NCBI RefSeq assembly: GCF_002001045.1
Contig: NZ_MUNR01000014.1
Coordinates: 310,001 to 374,000 of the forward strand
Origin: Rhodanobacter sp. C01
GTDB lineage: Bacteria > Pseudomonadota > Gammaproteobacteria > Xanthomonadales > Rhodanobacteraceae
Length of the DNA stretch: 64,000 nt
Reading direction: 5' to 3'
Shown: piece by piece, positions 8,360 to 17,063 of the stretch
Layout: each line of letters opens with the position of its first letter
Position numbering within the stretch: position 1 is the stretch's first letter
The notes under the pieces: model-generated
Told to the model about the DNA's origin: nothing
The model's input: the letters and a program-made list of their open reading frames with translations, nothing else
Databases searched by the model: none
Position numbers and translations under genes: made by a program

Positions 8360-9781
8360 ATGAGCACAGTGGACGCGACAGATGGATTGGGACAGCGCGC
8401 GACTGCGCGGGTGGTATTGATCTCGGCGGCGGCAGCACTTGGTGGATTCCTGTTCGGTTTCGACACGGCGGTGATCAACGGCGCGGTCGATGCGATCCGG
8501 GGCAGCTTCTCGCTCGATGCGGCGCAGATCGGATTTGCCGTGTCCTGCGCCTTGCTGGGTTCGGCACTGGGCGCGTGGTATGCCGGCATGCTGGCGAACC
8601 GCTGGGGGCGTGTACGCACCATGCAGGTGGCGGCTGTCCTGCTGGTGGCGGCCGCGCTGGGCTCGGGCCTGGCGACAGCGGTATGGGACCTGATCCTGTG
8701 GCGACTGGTCGGCGGCATCGGCGTTGGCGTGGCCTCGGTGATTGCACCGACCTATATCGCCGAAGTGTCCCCCGCCTACATCCGCGGTCGGCTGGGTTCG
8801 ATGCAGCAGCTGGCGATCGTGCTCGGCATCTTCGCTGCGTTGCTCAGTGATGCGTGGCTGGCTGGCGCTGCCGGCGGCGCGTCGCATGACTTGTGGCTGG
8901 GATTGTCGGCCTGGCGCTGGATGTTCCTGGCAGCAGTGCTGCCGGCGCTGATCTACGGCACCCTGGTGCTGGGCGTACCGGAATCGCCTCGTCACCTAGT
9001 CGCCAAAGGTCGACTGGCCGAGGCGCGCGTGGTGTTGCAGAGCGTGCTGAACATGCACAACGACGCAGCGCTGGACGGCAAGCTGCGCGATATCGAGAAC
9101 AGCTTGCGTTCGGAACACAAACCTCGCCTGAGCGATCTGCGCGGCAAGGCTGCCGGCCTGCTGCCGGTGGTCTGGGTTGGCATCCTACTGTCGGTCTTCC
9201 AGCAGTTCGTCGGCATCAATGTGATCTTCTACTACTCGTCGACGCTGTGGCATTCGGTCGGATTCAGCGAGACCGATTCCTTCGCGATCACCGTGGCCAC
9301 CTCGATCGTCAACGTGCTGGTGACCCTGGTGGCGATTGCCCTGGTCGACAAGATCGGCCGCAAGCCGCTGCTGGCGATCGGTTCGGCCGGCATGGCCATT
9401 ACCCTGGGGATGATGGCCTGGTGTTTCTCGCAGGCCACCGGCAGCGGCGCGGCGTTGAGCCTGCCCGGCTCGACCGGCGTGGTCGCCCTGGTCGCGGCGA
9501 ATGCCTATGTGGTGTTCTTCGGGGTGAGCTGGGGGCCCGTGGTATGGGTGTTGCTGGGCGAGATGTTCCCCAACCGCATCCGCGCCACTGCGCTGGCGGT
9601 GGCCGCCGCGGCACAGTGGCTGGCCAACTTCGTGATTACCAGCAGCTTCCCGGCGCTGGCCGAGATCGGCCTGACCTTCGCCTATGGCCTGTATGCCGGT
9701 TTTGCCTTGCTCTCATTCCTGTTCGTGATGTATGCAGTGCGCGAAACCAAGGGTATCGAGCTGGAGGACATGCACGCCTGA
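8360..9781 (+). CDS. sugar:proton symporter, MFS sugar porter family
   Basis: A 473-residue transporter with about 12 membrane helices and sugar-porter signatures: a GGFLFGFDTAVINGA first helix, an RWGR loop, PESPRHL after helix 6, QQFVGINVIFYYS in helix 7, and a C-terminal ETKG motif. It resembles GalP/XylE/AraE-type proton symporters and probably imports a hexose across the inner membrane. An ATACGTAT-class operator upstream suggests it belongs to the maltodextrin regulon further right and takes up the glucose released there. A LacI gene follows on the same strand. Confidence 0.88.
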   Translation: MSTVDATDGLGQRATARVVLISAAAALGGFLFGFDTAVINGAVDAIRGSFSLDAAQIGFAVSCALLGSALGAWYAGMLANRWGRVRTMQVAAVLLVAAALGSGLATAVWDLILWRLVGGIGVGVASVIAPTYIAEVSPAYIRGRLGSMQQLAIVLGIFAALLSDAWLAGAAGGASHDLWLGLSAWRWMFLAAVLPALIYGTLVLGVPESPRHLVAKGRLAEARVVLQSVLNMHNDAALDGKLRDIENSLRSEHKPRLSDLRGKAAGLLPVVWVGILLSVFQQFVGINVIFYYSSTLWHSVGFSETDSFAITVATSIVNVLVTLVAIALVDKIGRKPLLAIGSAGMAITLGMMAWCFSQATGSGAALSLPGSTGVVALVAANAYVVFFGVSWGPVVWVLLGEMFPNRIRATALAVAAAAQWLANFVITSSFPALAEIGLTFAYGLYAGFALLSFLFVMYAVRETKGIELEDMHA

Positions 9782-9905
9782 GCCGCGGCCGGCCCTGAGC
9801 ACTCCTGTCACGGCCGGTGTCGGGCGAAAGGGGCAGGTCGCTGGAAAAGCAGCTAGGATTCGGAACGGCCGGCAATCCGTTTGCAAGCCGCTCCGAAGGC
9901 TGCGC

Positions 9906-10928
9906 ATGAAGGGAAAAGCGACTTCCATCGATATCGCCCATCTGGCCGGGGTCTCCCAGGCCACGGTGTCGCGTGCGTTGCGCGGCAGCCCGCTGGTCAA
10001 TGAGGAAACCCGGCGACGCATCGAAGTCGCCGCCGAGCAGCTCAACTACAAGCTCGACAAGAACGCCTCCAACCTGCGCCGTATGCATACCGGCACGCTG
10101 GCGCTGCTGTTCTTCGAGGACCCTACCGCCGACGAGTCGCACATCAACCCGTTCTTCCTGTCGATGCTCGGCTCGATCACCCGCGCTTGCGCGCTGCATG
10201 GCTACGATCTGCTGATCTCGTTCCAGCAGTTCTCGCGCGACTGGCATGCCGACTTCGCCGACAGCAAGAAGGCTGATGGCCTGATTCTGCTCGGCTATGG
10301 CGACTACCTGGCCTACTGCGACAAGCTGGAGAAACTGGTCGCCCAGGGCACCCGCTTCGTTCGGTGGGGGGCGGTGCTGCCCGATCAGCCGGGGGTCTCG
10401 ATCGGCTGCGACAACTTCCGTGGCGGCCAAGCCGTGGCCGAGCACCTGCTGGAGCGTGGTTGCCGCCGCATCGCCTTCCTCGGCGATGCTTCCAGTCACT
10501 ATCCGGAATTCTTCGCGCGCTATCGCGGTTATGCCGATGCCCTGCAGCAGGCTGGCGTGGAACTCGATGCGGATTTGCAGGAGAACGCCGAGAGCACCGA
10601 GCGCTCCGGCTACGAGGCGATGCGCGCGCTGATCATGCGCGAGACCGGTTTCGACGCGGTGTTCGCCGCCAGCGACCTGATCGCGATCGGCGCCATGCAC
10701 GCGCTCAGCGACCACGGCCTGCGTGTGCCGCAGGATGTGGCTCTGGTCGGCTTCGACGACATCGCCATGGCCAGCTTCGTCAATCCGCCATTGACCACGA
10801 TCCTGCAGGACACCCGTTTGGCTGGCGAGGCCCTCGTCGGCAGCCTGCTCAGCCTGATCCGCAGTGAGCCGGTGGAAAGCCAGGTTTTGCCGGTGAAGTT
10901 GATGGTGCGGCGATCCAGCCTGCGTTGA
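9906..10928 (+). CDS. LacI family transcriptional regulator
   Basis: A 340-residue repressor: N-terminal helix-turn-helix (IDIAHLAGVSQATVSRALRG, residues about 7-26), hinge helix, and periplasmic-binding-protein-like effector domain with the typical FAASDLIAIG and LVGFDDI stretches. The ATG at 9906 sits just before the HTH; sequence upstream in the same frame is not regulator-like. It follows the sugar symporter by 124 bases and may control it or one of the three operator classes in the region; which one cannot be told from sequence. Confidence 0.9.
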   Translation: MKGKATSIDIAHLAGVSQATVSRALRGSPLVNEETRRRIEVAAEQLNYKLDKNASNLRRMHTGTLALLFFEDPTADESHINPFFLSMLGSITRACALHGYDLLISFQQFSRDWHADFADSKKADGLILLGYGDYLAYCDKLEKLVAQGTRFVRWGAVLPDQPGVSIGCDNFRGGQAVAEHLLERGCRRIAFLGDASSHYPEFFARYRGYADALQQAGVELDADLQENAESTERSGYEAMRALIMRETGFDAVFAASDLIAIGAMHALSDHGLRVPQDVALVGFDDIAMASFVNPPLTTILQDTRLAGEALVGSLLSLIRSEPVESQVLPVKLMVRRSSLR

Positions 10929-11047
10929 GCGCCGGCGCTGCACAGCACTCCGCGATGACCTGGGGAAAATCCGCATTGCGGCACATGCGTCGCTTCGCTT
11001 AACCTGCCGCGGCTTTCCGGTCATCCTCCGGCAGGATCACGCACCCC

Positions 11048-13942
11048 ATGGAACGTACCCAGCCCGAGTTGGAGTTTCATCAGGTGTTCGAGCGCATCAC
11101 GGACGCCTGCGTGGCGCTGGACCGAGACTGGCGCTGCATCTGTCTGAATGCGCGGGCCTGCGAATTCTTCGGTCGTCCGGCCGCGGAGCTGATCGGCACA
11201 CCTGTCTGGACGGAATTTCCCGAGGGTTTCGAACAGCCGCTTCGCCGCGCGTATGAGCAGGCGATGGCCGAGCAGCGCCCGGTCCGGCTGGAGGCGTTCT
11301 ACCCGCGGGACAACCGCTGGTTCGAGAGTCATGTCTACCCGTCGGCGGACGGCCTGACCATCTGCTTCCTCGACATCACCGAGCGCAAGCAGGCCGAGCA
11401 GGCGCTGCAGCAGCACCAGCGCATGCTCGATCAGGCGCAGCAGGTGGCGCATATCGGCAGCTGGGAATGGGATATCGCCAGCAACAAGGTGACCTGGTCG
11501 GCCGAGCTGTACCGCATCTACGGTGTGCTGCCGGTGCCGGAGCGCCATGCTGCCACGTTCGAAGCCTATCTCGAACGGGTGCATCCGCTGGACCGCACGC
11601 GCGTGCAGCAGATCATCGAGCAGGCGGCCAGAGATCAGCAACCGTTCGAGTTCGAGGAACGCATCGTGCGCCCGGACGGCGTCGAGCGCACCCTGCTGAG
11701 CCGCGGTACCGTGGATGTCGACGAAGCCGGTCGCCCCGTGCGCATGCTGGGGGCGTGCCGGGACATCACCGAGCGCAAGCGTGCGGAGCAACTGGGTGCC
11801 GGTCAGCACGAGATCCTGGTCGGAATTGCGGCACATCGGCCACTGCTGGAGAGTCTGGAACACATCGCACGCCTGCACGAGACACTCAATCCCGGGGCGT
11901 TGTGCTCGCTGTTGCTGCTCGATGGCGATGGACGGCACGTGTTGCACGGTGCCGGGCCGAGCCTGCCCGAGGCATACAACCGGGCCGTGCACGGGCAGGA
12001 AGTCGGCGAGGCGCATGGCTCGTGCGGTACCGCCGTGTGGCGTGGCGAGCGTGTCGTGGTGGCGGACATCGCCACGCATCCCTACTGGAAGAACTACAAG
12101 GCGCCAGCGCTGGCTCATGGGCTGAAAGCCTGCTGGTCGACGCCGGTGTTCGGCAGTCATGGCGAGATACTCGGCACGTTTGCCGTGTATTACCGCGAGC
12201 AGCGCGAGCCGCGTCTGGACGAGCTGCACGACATCGACCGCATGCTGCCGGTCACCAGCATCGCGATCGAGAGTGCGCGTCTGGTCGGACGTCTGCGCGA
12301 GCGCAACCGTTTCTTCGAGCTGTCGCTGGAGATCTTCTGCATCCTCGATCCGAAACGCGAGCGTATCGTCCAGTTCAACCCGTCGCTGCCACGCGTCACC
12401 GGCTACAGCGCCGAGGAGCTGACGTCGAGGAGTTATCGCGAATTCCTGTGGCCCGAGGATGGTTCAGGCCATCAGGATCCGTTGCCGGCGCTGGGTGCGC
12501 CGGGGCAGCTGGTACATGAATTCGTCACTCGCTGCGTCTGCAAGGACGACAGCGAGCTCTGGCTGGAATGGGTTTCATTCGCTGCCCCGGACGGCATGCT
12601 CTACGCCGTCGCTCGCGACATCACCGAACGTCGTCGTGCCGAGGCAGAGCTGGCCTATGCCACCAGCCACGATGCGGTCACCGGCCTGCCGCATCACCTG
12701 ATACTGGAGCGTGCCCTCGCCGTGATGCTGCAGGATAAGGCGGCGCCGGTCTGGGTGTTGATCGTTGGACCGGATCGTTTCCAGGTGGTCAACGAGTCCG
12801 TCGGTTACGCGACCGGCGACGATGTGCTGAAGCAGCTGGGTGAGCGCCTGCAGGCAAGCCTGGACGGGCAGGGGCAGGTCGCCCGTTTTGCCGGCGACAA
12901 GTTCGTCGTCGCGGTTCGCGGCATGTCACGGCAAGCAGTGCTAGAACTGGCCGAACGGTTGCGCGCGAAGGTGGCTGTGCCGATCGAAGGTCGCGATTAC
13001 CGGCTGTTGCTTACCGCAAGCGTCGGCATCAGCCATTCGCCCGATCACGGTAATACGCCCAGGAGCCTGCTGCGCAGTGCCGATGGCGCGATGAGACAGG
13101 CCAAGCGGGACGGCCGCGACCGGGTGTCCGAATTTTCCATCGGACAGATGCGCGCGCTCGAAGAACGGCTCGTCCTCGGCAGCCATCTGCGCGATGCCAT
13201 CCGCGATGGCGAACTCGAGCTCTACTACCAACCGCAGCACCGGGCCGGCGATCGTGTGTTGAGCGGTTTTGAGGCGCTGCTGCGCTGGAACAGCCGGCAG
13301 CTCGGCCTGGTGACGCCGGGCGACTTCATCCCGGTGGCCGAGGCGCTTGGCCTGATGCCGGAGATCGGCGAATGGGTACTCGATGCCGCCTGTCGACAAG
13401 TGCGCACATGGCTGGATCGAGGTCATCGCAATTTCAGCCTGGCGGTGAACATCTCGGCACAACAGCTGCAGCGCCCCGGTCTGGTCGAGAAGGTGGCTGC
13501 GGCACTGCGACGCCATGCCGTGCCGGCATCGATGCTGCACATCGAGATGACCGAGAGCTCGCTGATGGAAAACGTCGTGATGATCCGACGCGTGCTGACT
13601 GAGCTCAAGGCACTCGGCACGCGGCTGTCGCTCGATGATTTCGGCACCGGCTATTCCAGCCTGGCCTATCTCAAGCAGTTCCCGATCGACAAGCTCAAGA
13701 TCGACCAGAGCTTCGTGCGTGGCCTGCCAGCGGATACCGATGACGGTGCGATTGCGCAAACCATCATCGAACTCGCTCATCAGTTGCACATGACGGTGGC
13801 CGCCGAAGGCGTGGAGACGTCGGCGCAGGCGTCCTTTCTTGCCCAGATGGGTTGCGACGAATTGCAGGGCAATCATCTGGGTACGGCGTTGCCGGCGCAC
13901 GAAGCTGAAGGGTTTTTCGACATGCCGCAGAAGACGTACTAG
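11048..13942 (+). CDS. PAS-PAS-GAF-PAS-GGDEF-EAL cyclic-di-GMP signalling protein
   Basis: A 964-residue soluble sensor: PAS domains at about 5-115 and 130-250 (each ending DITERK), a GAF domain (about 260-410, with CSLLLLDGDG and SCGTAVW), a third PAS (about 415-530), a GGDEF domain (about 545-700) and an EAL domain (about 715-960). The GGDEF signature is degenerate (AGDKF), so diguanylate cyclase activity is unlikely. The EAL signature (FEALLRW), the DDFGTGYSSL stretch and EGVET are intact, so c-di-GMP phosphodiesterase activity is expected. No membrane segments are seen. It stands alone as a transcription unit. Confidence 0.88.
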   Translation: MERTQPELEFHQVFERITDACVALDRDWRCICLNARACEFFGRPAAELIGTPVWTEFPEGFEQPLRRAYEQAMAEQRPVRLEAFYPRDNRWFESHVYPSADGLTICFLDITERKQAEQALQQHQRMLDQAQQVAHIGSWEWDIASNKVTWSAELYRIYGVLPVPERHAATFEAYLERVHPLDRTRVQQIIEQAARDQQPFEFEERIVRPDGVERTLLSRGTVDVDEAGRPVRMLGACRDITERKRAEQLGAGQHEILVGIAAHRPLLESLEHIARLHETLNPGALCSLLLLDGDGRHVLHGAGPSLPEAYNRAVHGQEVGEAHGSCGTAVWRGERVVVADIATHPYWKNYKAPALAHGLKACWSTPVFGSHGEILGTFAVYYREQREPRLDELHDIDRMLPVTSIAIESARLVGRLRERNRFFELSLEIFCILDPKRERIVQFNPSLPRVTGYSAEELTSRSYREFLWPEDGSGHQDPLPALGAPGQLVHEFVTRCVCKDDSELWLEWVSFAAPDGMLYAVARDITERRRAEAELAYATSHDAVTGLPHHLILERALAVMLQDKAAPVWVLIVGPDRFQVVNESVGYATGDDVLKQLGERLQASLDGQGQVARFAGDKFVVAVRGMSRQAVLELAERLRAKVAVPIEGRDYRLLLTASVGISHSPDHGNTPRSLLRSADGAMRQAKRDGRDRVSEFSIGQMRALEERLVLGSHLRDAIRDGELELYYQPQHRAGDRVLSGFEALLRWNSRQLGLVTPGDFIPVAEALGLMPEIGEWVLDAACRQVRTWLDRGHRNFSLAVNISAQQLQRPGLVEKVAAALRRHAVPASMLHIEMTESSLMENVVMIRRVLTELKALGTRLSLDDFGTGYSSLAYLKQFPIDKLKIDQSFVRGLPADTDDGAIAQTIIELAHQLHMTVAAEGVETSAQASFLAQMGCDELQGNHLGTALPAHEAEGFFDMPQKTY

Positions 13943-14094
13943 CGGTGTTGCCGGTAGCGGCCATCTTCGTTTCATGAGCATGCTGGATTCGCACCCGTCG
14001 TGTCCTGACTTGATTCTTCAGCGTTGCGCCCTCAACACGGAGCATTGCAGTACGTGACCTTGCGTCGCGTCGTCATTTTTGCCGGAGAACTTTC

Positions 14095-14889
14095 ATGCAT
14101 ATCGACTTGAGCAATCGCCACGCAATCGTCACGGGTTCCACTGCCGGCATCGGCCTGGCGATCGCCAGTGGCCTCGCGGCGGCGGGTGCGCACGTCGTCA
14201 TCACCGGGCGCACATCGGCGCGTGTTGACGAAGCCATTGCCAGCATCACGAAGAACGTCAGTGGTGCGCGCCTCAGCGGCGTAGCCGGTGATCTCGGCAC
14301 CCGCGAAGGTGCAGAGCATTTGATTGCGCAGGTGCCGCAGACCGACATCCTGGTCAACAACCTCGGCATCTTCGAGCCGAAGGCATTCTTCGATATCACC
14401 GACGAGGACTGGCTGCGCTTCTTCGAGGTCAACGTGATGAGTGGCGTGCGGCTGGCGCGGCATTACGCGCAGGGCATGGCACAGCGCGGCTGGGGTCGCG
14501 TGCAATTCATCTCCAGCGAGTCGGGCGTGCAGATTCCCGCCGAGATGGTTCACTACGGCACCACCAAGACCGCCCAGCTTGCGGTGTCGCGCGGCCTCGC
14601 CGAATCGCTGGCCGGCACCGGCGTCACCGTCAACGCGATCCTGCCCGGCCCGACGCGTTCGGAAGGCGTCGGCGATTTCTTCGGCAAGATCGCGGCGGAG
14701 CAGGGCGTGCCGCTGGAGCAGGTCGAACGCGACTTCATCGCCACCCATCGCCCGTCATCGCTGATCAAACGTCTGGCCACCGTCGAGGAAGTCGCGAATC
14801 TAGCGGTGTATCTCGCCTCGGAACAGGCCTCGGCCACCACCGGTGCGGCGATGCGCGTGGATGGCGGCGTGGTGCGGTCAGTGATCTGA
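14095..14889 (+). CDS. short-chain dehydrogenase/reductase (SDR)
   Basis: A 264-residue classical SDR: TGSTAGIGLAIA dinucleotide-binding motif near the N-terminus, the catalytic Ser in ISSESG, YxxxK as YGTTK, and a C-terminal MRVDGG. The usual NNAG reads NNLG. The substrate is unknown; related proteins are often annotated as oxidoreductases of unspecified alcohols or ketones. It is convergent with the quinone oxidoreductase gene, with only 19 bases between the two stops. Confidence 0.85.
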   Translation: MHIDLSNRHAIVTGSTAGIGLAIASGLAAAGAHVVITGRTSARVDEAIASITKNVSGARLSGVAGDLGTREGAEHLIAQVPQTDILVNNLGIFEPKAFFDITDEDWLRFFEVNVMSGVRLARHYAQGMAQRGWGRVQFISSESGVQIPAEMVHYGTTKTAQLAVSRGLAESLAGTGVTVNAILPGPTRSEGVGDFFGKIAAEQGVPLEQVERDFIATHRPSSLIKRLATVEEVANLAVYLASEQASATTGAAMRVDGGVVRSVI

Positions 14890-14908
14890 TGAGCGCAGTG
14901 CGCTTTGA

Positions 14909-15916
14909 TTACCCGGGCATGGTGACGACAATCTTGCCCTTGGCATGTCCCGCTTCAAGCCTGGACATCGCCTCGGCAATGCGCTCGAAGGGATATACGC
15001 TGTCGACAATCACCTTGAGCGCACCGGCATCAACAAGGCGCCCGAGCTCGGACAAGTCCTCGCCGCTCGGGTGCATGAAGAGATAGCGGTAGCGCACCCC
15101 GTGCTGGCGGGCGCGGAGTCTGAGCGGGAGGCTCGCTGCCCAGAACAGCGCCTGCAACCCCAGCCCGCGTCCCAGGTCCTTCGATGCTGTTTGTGGCTCG
15201 GGCATGCCGGCGACGCTGACGACGGTGGCGCCCGGGCGCACCATGGCGAACGCCTGCTCGAGAGCGTGGCCGCCGACAAGATCAAATGCACCGTCGAATC
15301 CCGAGAGTACTGTTCCGGGCGATTCTTTCGTGTAGTCCACGACCGTGTCGGCGCCAAGCTGTCGCACCAGTGCTTCGCCCCGTGGCGAAGCGGTCGTCGC
15401 AATCTGGGCGCCAAGGTGCTTGGCGATCTGTATGGCGAAGGTGCCCACGCCGCCGGCGCCGCCGGAGATGAAGATGCGCTGCCCGCTCGCAACGCGCAGT
15501 TCGTCGCGCAGGGCTTGCAGTGCGGTGAGTCCGGCGAGGGGAATGGCGGCGGCCGTTGCGAAGTCGAGGTTCGCGGGCATCACGGCGGCATGGTCGTCCT
15601 CGACGACTGCGAACTGGGCGAATGCGCCCATGGCGCTTTTGTCGACGCGTGCGAACACCCGGTCACCGACACGAAAACGCTGTACCTGTTCGCCGCACGC
15701 GACCACCTCACCCGCCAGCTCGTTGCCAAGAACGACTGGCAGTCGATAGCGTTGCACAGGCCGCAAGTCGCCCCGGCGAGTCTTGAAGTCCACCGGGTTC
15801 AGGCCCGCGGCACGCACCCTGACGAGCAACTGTCGTGAGGCAGGCTCAGGTAGCGCTACTTGCGTCAGGCTCGTGCATTCAGGGCCACCGTAGGCCTTCA
15901 ATGCGAATGCCTGCAT
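14909..15916 (-). CDS. zinc-independent quinone oxidoreductase / MDR family
   Basis: A 335-residue medium-chain dehydrogenase/reductase. The N-terminal GroES-like domain starts MQAFALKAYGGPE, and the Rossmann domain carries the nucleotide-binding pattern GGAGGVGTFAIQIAK. The structural and catalytic zinc Cys ligands of alcohol dehydrogenases are absent, which fits NADPH:quinone reductase-like enzymes. I chose the ATG at 15916, as 17 extra residues from 15967 do not look like this family. It is the last ordinary chromosomal gene before the cassette array, whose outermost attC lies about 100 bases upstream of it. Confidence 0.82.
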   Translation of the reverse strand: MQAFALKAYGGPECTSLTQVALPEPASRQLLVRVRAAGLNPVDFKTRRGDLRPVQRYRLPVVLGNELAGEVVACGEQVQRFRVGDRVFARVDKSAMGAFAQFAVVEDDHAAVMPANLDFATAAAIPLAGLTALQALRDELRVASGQRIFISGGAGGVGTFAIQIAKHLGAQIATTASPRGEALVRQLGADTVVDYTKESPGTVLSGFDGAFDLVGGHALEQAFAMVRPGATVVSVAGMPEPQTASKDLGRGLGLQALFWAASLPLRLRARQHGVRYRYLFMHPSGEDLSELGRLVDAGALKVIVDSVYPFERIAEAMSRLEAGHAKGKIVVTMPG

Positions 15917-16016
15917 GCTCTGGGGCAGCCCTTGGTTATCGATGGCTTCTACTTCTTCACGTTGCATCTGCTCGATCGTCCTTCGACTTGCCCTGGTGTC
16001 TTGCGCGCTGATTTTC

Positions 16017-16073
16017 GCCGAACGCTGGAATCAAGTGGTGGCGAAGCTATGCGCCTCGAACGAATTGTCAGGT
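16017..16073 (-). repeat. attC site 1, degenerate, distal end of array
   Basis: Plus-strand outer boxes GCCGAAC and GTCAGGT, 57 bp. Both boxes deviate from consensus, and inner bases also differ from the other sites (AAGTGGTGG, GCTATGCG). It belongs to the first GFA cassette, whose stop codon lies inside it. Confidence 0.75.
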
Positions 16074-16517
16074 GCCGGACGTGACCAGCTCAACATCCGG
16101 AATCCACAGTTGCGACCATCGTGCGACCTTTTCAGCAGGCGCCAGCGATTGCGGTGAAGCCGGGACTGCACTCGCAAAGCCGGTAGGCTCTTCGAGGGAG
16201 CGTGCGTTCACAGCTCCGTACATGCAGGCGTTGTGCTCAAAGACGACGGCAACCAGTACGCCGCATCGATCGCAGAGCAGGAATTCAGCGGTATTTGATC
16301 CCTGCCGATATCGACGCAGCGCATTTGGGCTCTGCATGACGACGGACAATTGCCCGGCTGGATCTGAAACGTAGGCGGCACCGTGCTTTTGACAGAACGA
16401 GCAGTCGCAGGCTCGAGGAATAATGCTTGCCGGGTCCAAGGCGGTTGAAAAGGTCATGCGAAGCTGGCCGCAGTGACAGCCACCTTGAAACGCAAATGCA
16501 TTGCTCAATGGCGACAT
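16068..16517 (-). CDS. GFA/CENP-V family zinc protein (cassette 1)
   Basis: A 149-residue GFA-domain protein. The Cys motifs of the beta-tent zinc fold are present in order: GCHCG near residue 14, CDCSFCQKHG near 38, and CDRCG near 85. The family includes glutathione-dependent formaldehyde-activating-like proteins, but the actual substrate of most members, including this one, is unknown. The stop codon is formed by the end box of attC 1. GFA genes are frequent in environmental gene cassettes. Its neighbour, cassette 2, is a second, clearly different GFA protein. Confidence 0.82.
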   Translation of the reverse strand: MSPLSNAFAFQGGCHCGQLRMTFSTALDPASIIPRACDCSFCQKHGAAYVSDPAGQLSVVMQSPNALRRYRQGSNTAEFLLCDRCGVLVAVVFEHNACMYGAVNARSLEEPTGFASAVPASPQSLAPAEKVARWSQLWIPDVELVTSGT

Positions 16518-16530
16518 CGTTGCACCTGGG

Positions 16531-16587
16531 GTTTGACGCTGGAGTCAAGCGGCGGCGAAGCCGTCCGCCTTGAACGAGATGTCAGGC
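16531..16587 (-). repeat. attC site 2, with GTC/GAC variant core
   Basis: Plus-strand outer boxes GTTTGAC and GTCAGGC, 57 bp. The invariant AAC/GTT is replaced by GAC/GTC on both arms, keeping the arms complementary. Confidence 0.85.
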
Positions 16588-16986
16588 CTCATGCCGATCC
16601 GCTGGATGGTTGACGCCGTCATTTGTGGGAACATCTGGAATGGCGAAGGGATTGACACCCTCAAGGCAGCCAACGTTGTAGCCATATTGCTCCGGGTTTG
16701 AACGGCGTTGATGATGCGTGTAGATGCCGCAGTTCGAGCAAAAGTAGTGCTTGGCCGTGAGAGTGTTGAATTGATAGAGCTTGAGGTACTCGGCTCCCTT
16801 GACGATGCGGATGCCGCTCAACGGTACGGACGCAACGACAGCACCTTTGCGCCTGCAAATGGAGCAGTCGCAACGTCTCGGATCGACGATGCCATCCGGA
16901 AGGTCTAATTCCAGCTCCACTGAGCCGCAATGGCAAGTAGCCCGATGCTTGGGTTGTATGGCGACTCCGCCAACTTCCTTGAGCAC
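16582..16986 (-). CDS. GFA/CENP-V family zinc protein (cassette 2)
   Basis: A 134-residue GFA-domain protein with CHCGS near residue 19, CDCSICRRKG near 39 and FCSNCGIYTHH near 82, all the zinc Cys residues being present. The start is a GTG at 16986, supported by AGGAGG about eight bases upstream. The stop overlaps the end box of attC 2. It is only distantly similar to the adjacent cassette 1 protein, so the pair reflects separate acquisition or old duplication. Substrate unknown; formaldehyde or another thiol adduct is a family-based guess. Confidence 0.83.
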   Translation of the reverse strand: MLKEVGGVAIQPKHRATCHCGSVELELDLPDGIVDPRRCDCSICRRKGAVVASVPLSGIRIVKGAEYLKLYQFNTLTAKHYFCSNCGIYTHHQRRSNPEQYGYNVGCLEGVNPFAIPDVPTNDGVNHPADRHEA

Positions 16987-17006
16987 TGCTGATTCCTCCT
17001 GATGAG

Positions 17007-17063
17007 GCCTGACGCTGGAGTTAAGCGGCGGCGAAGCCGTCCGCCTTGAACGAATTGTTAGGT
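17007..17063 (-). repeat. attC site 3
   Basis: Plus-strand outer boxes GCCTGAC and GTTAGGT, 57 bp, with the common GCGGCGGCGAAGCCGTCCGC arm. The GAC box belongs to cassette 2 and the GTTAGGT box to cassette 3. Confidence 0.9.

Noticed and set aside
6400..8718. A 772-residue minus-strand frame over the antiporter
   Set aside because: Composition (His, Gln, Arg rich, low in hydrophobics) is that of an antisense shadow in GC-rich DNA.
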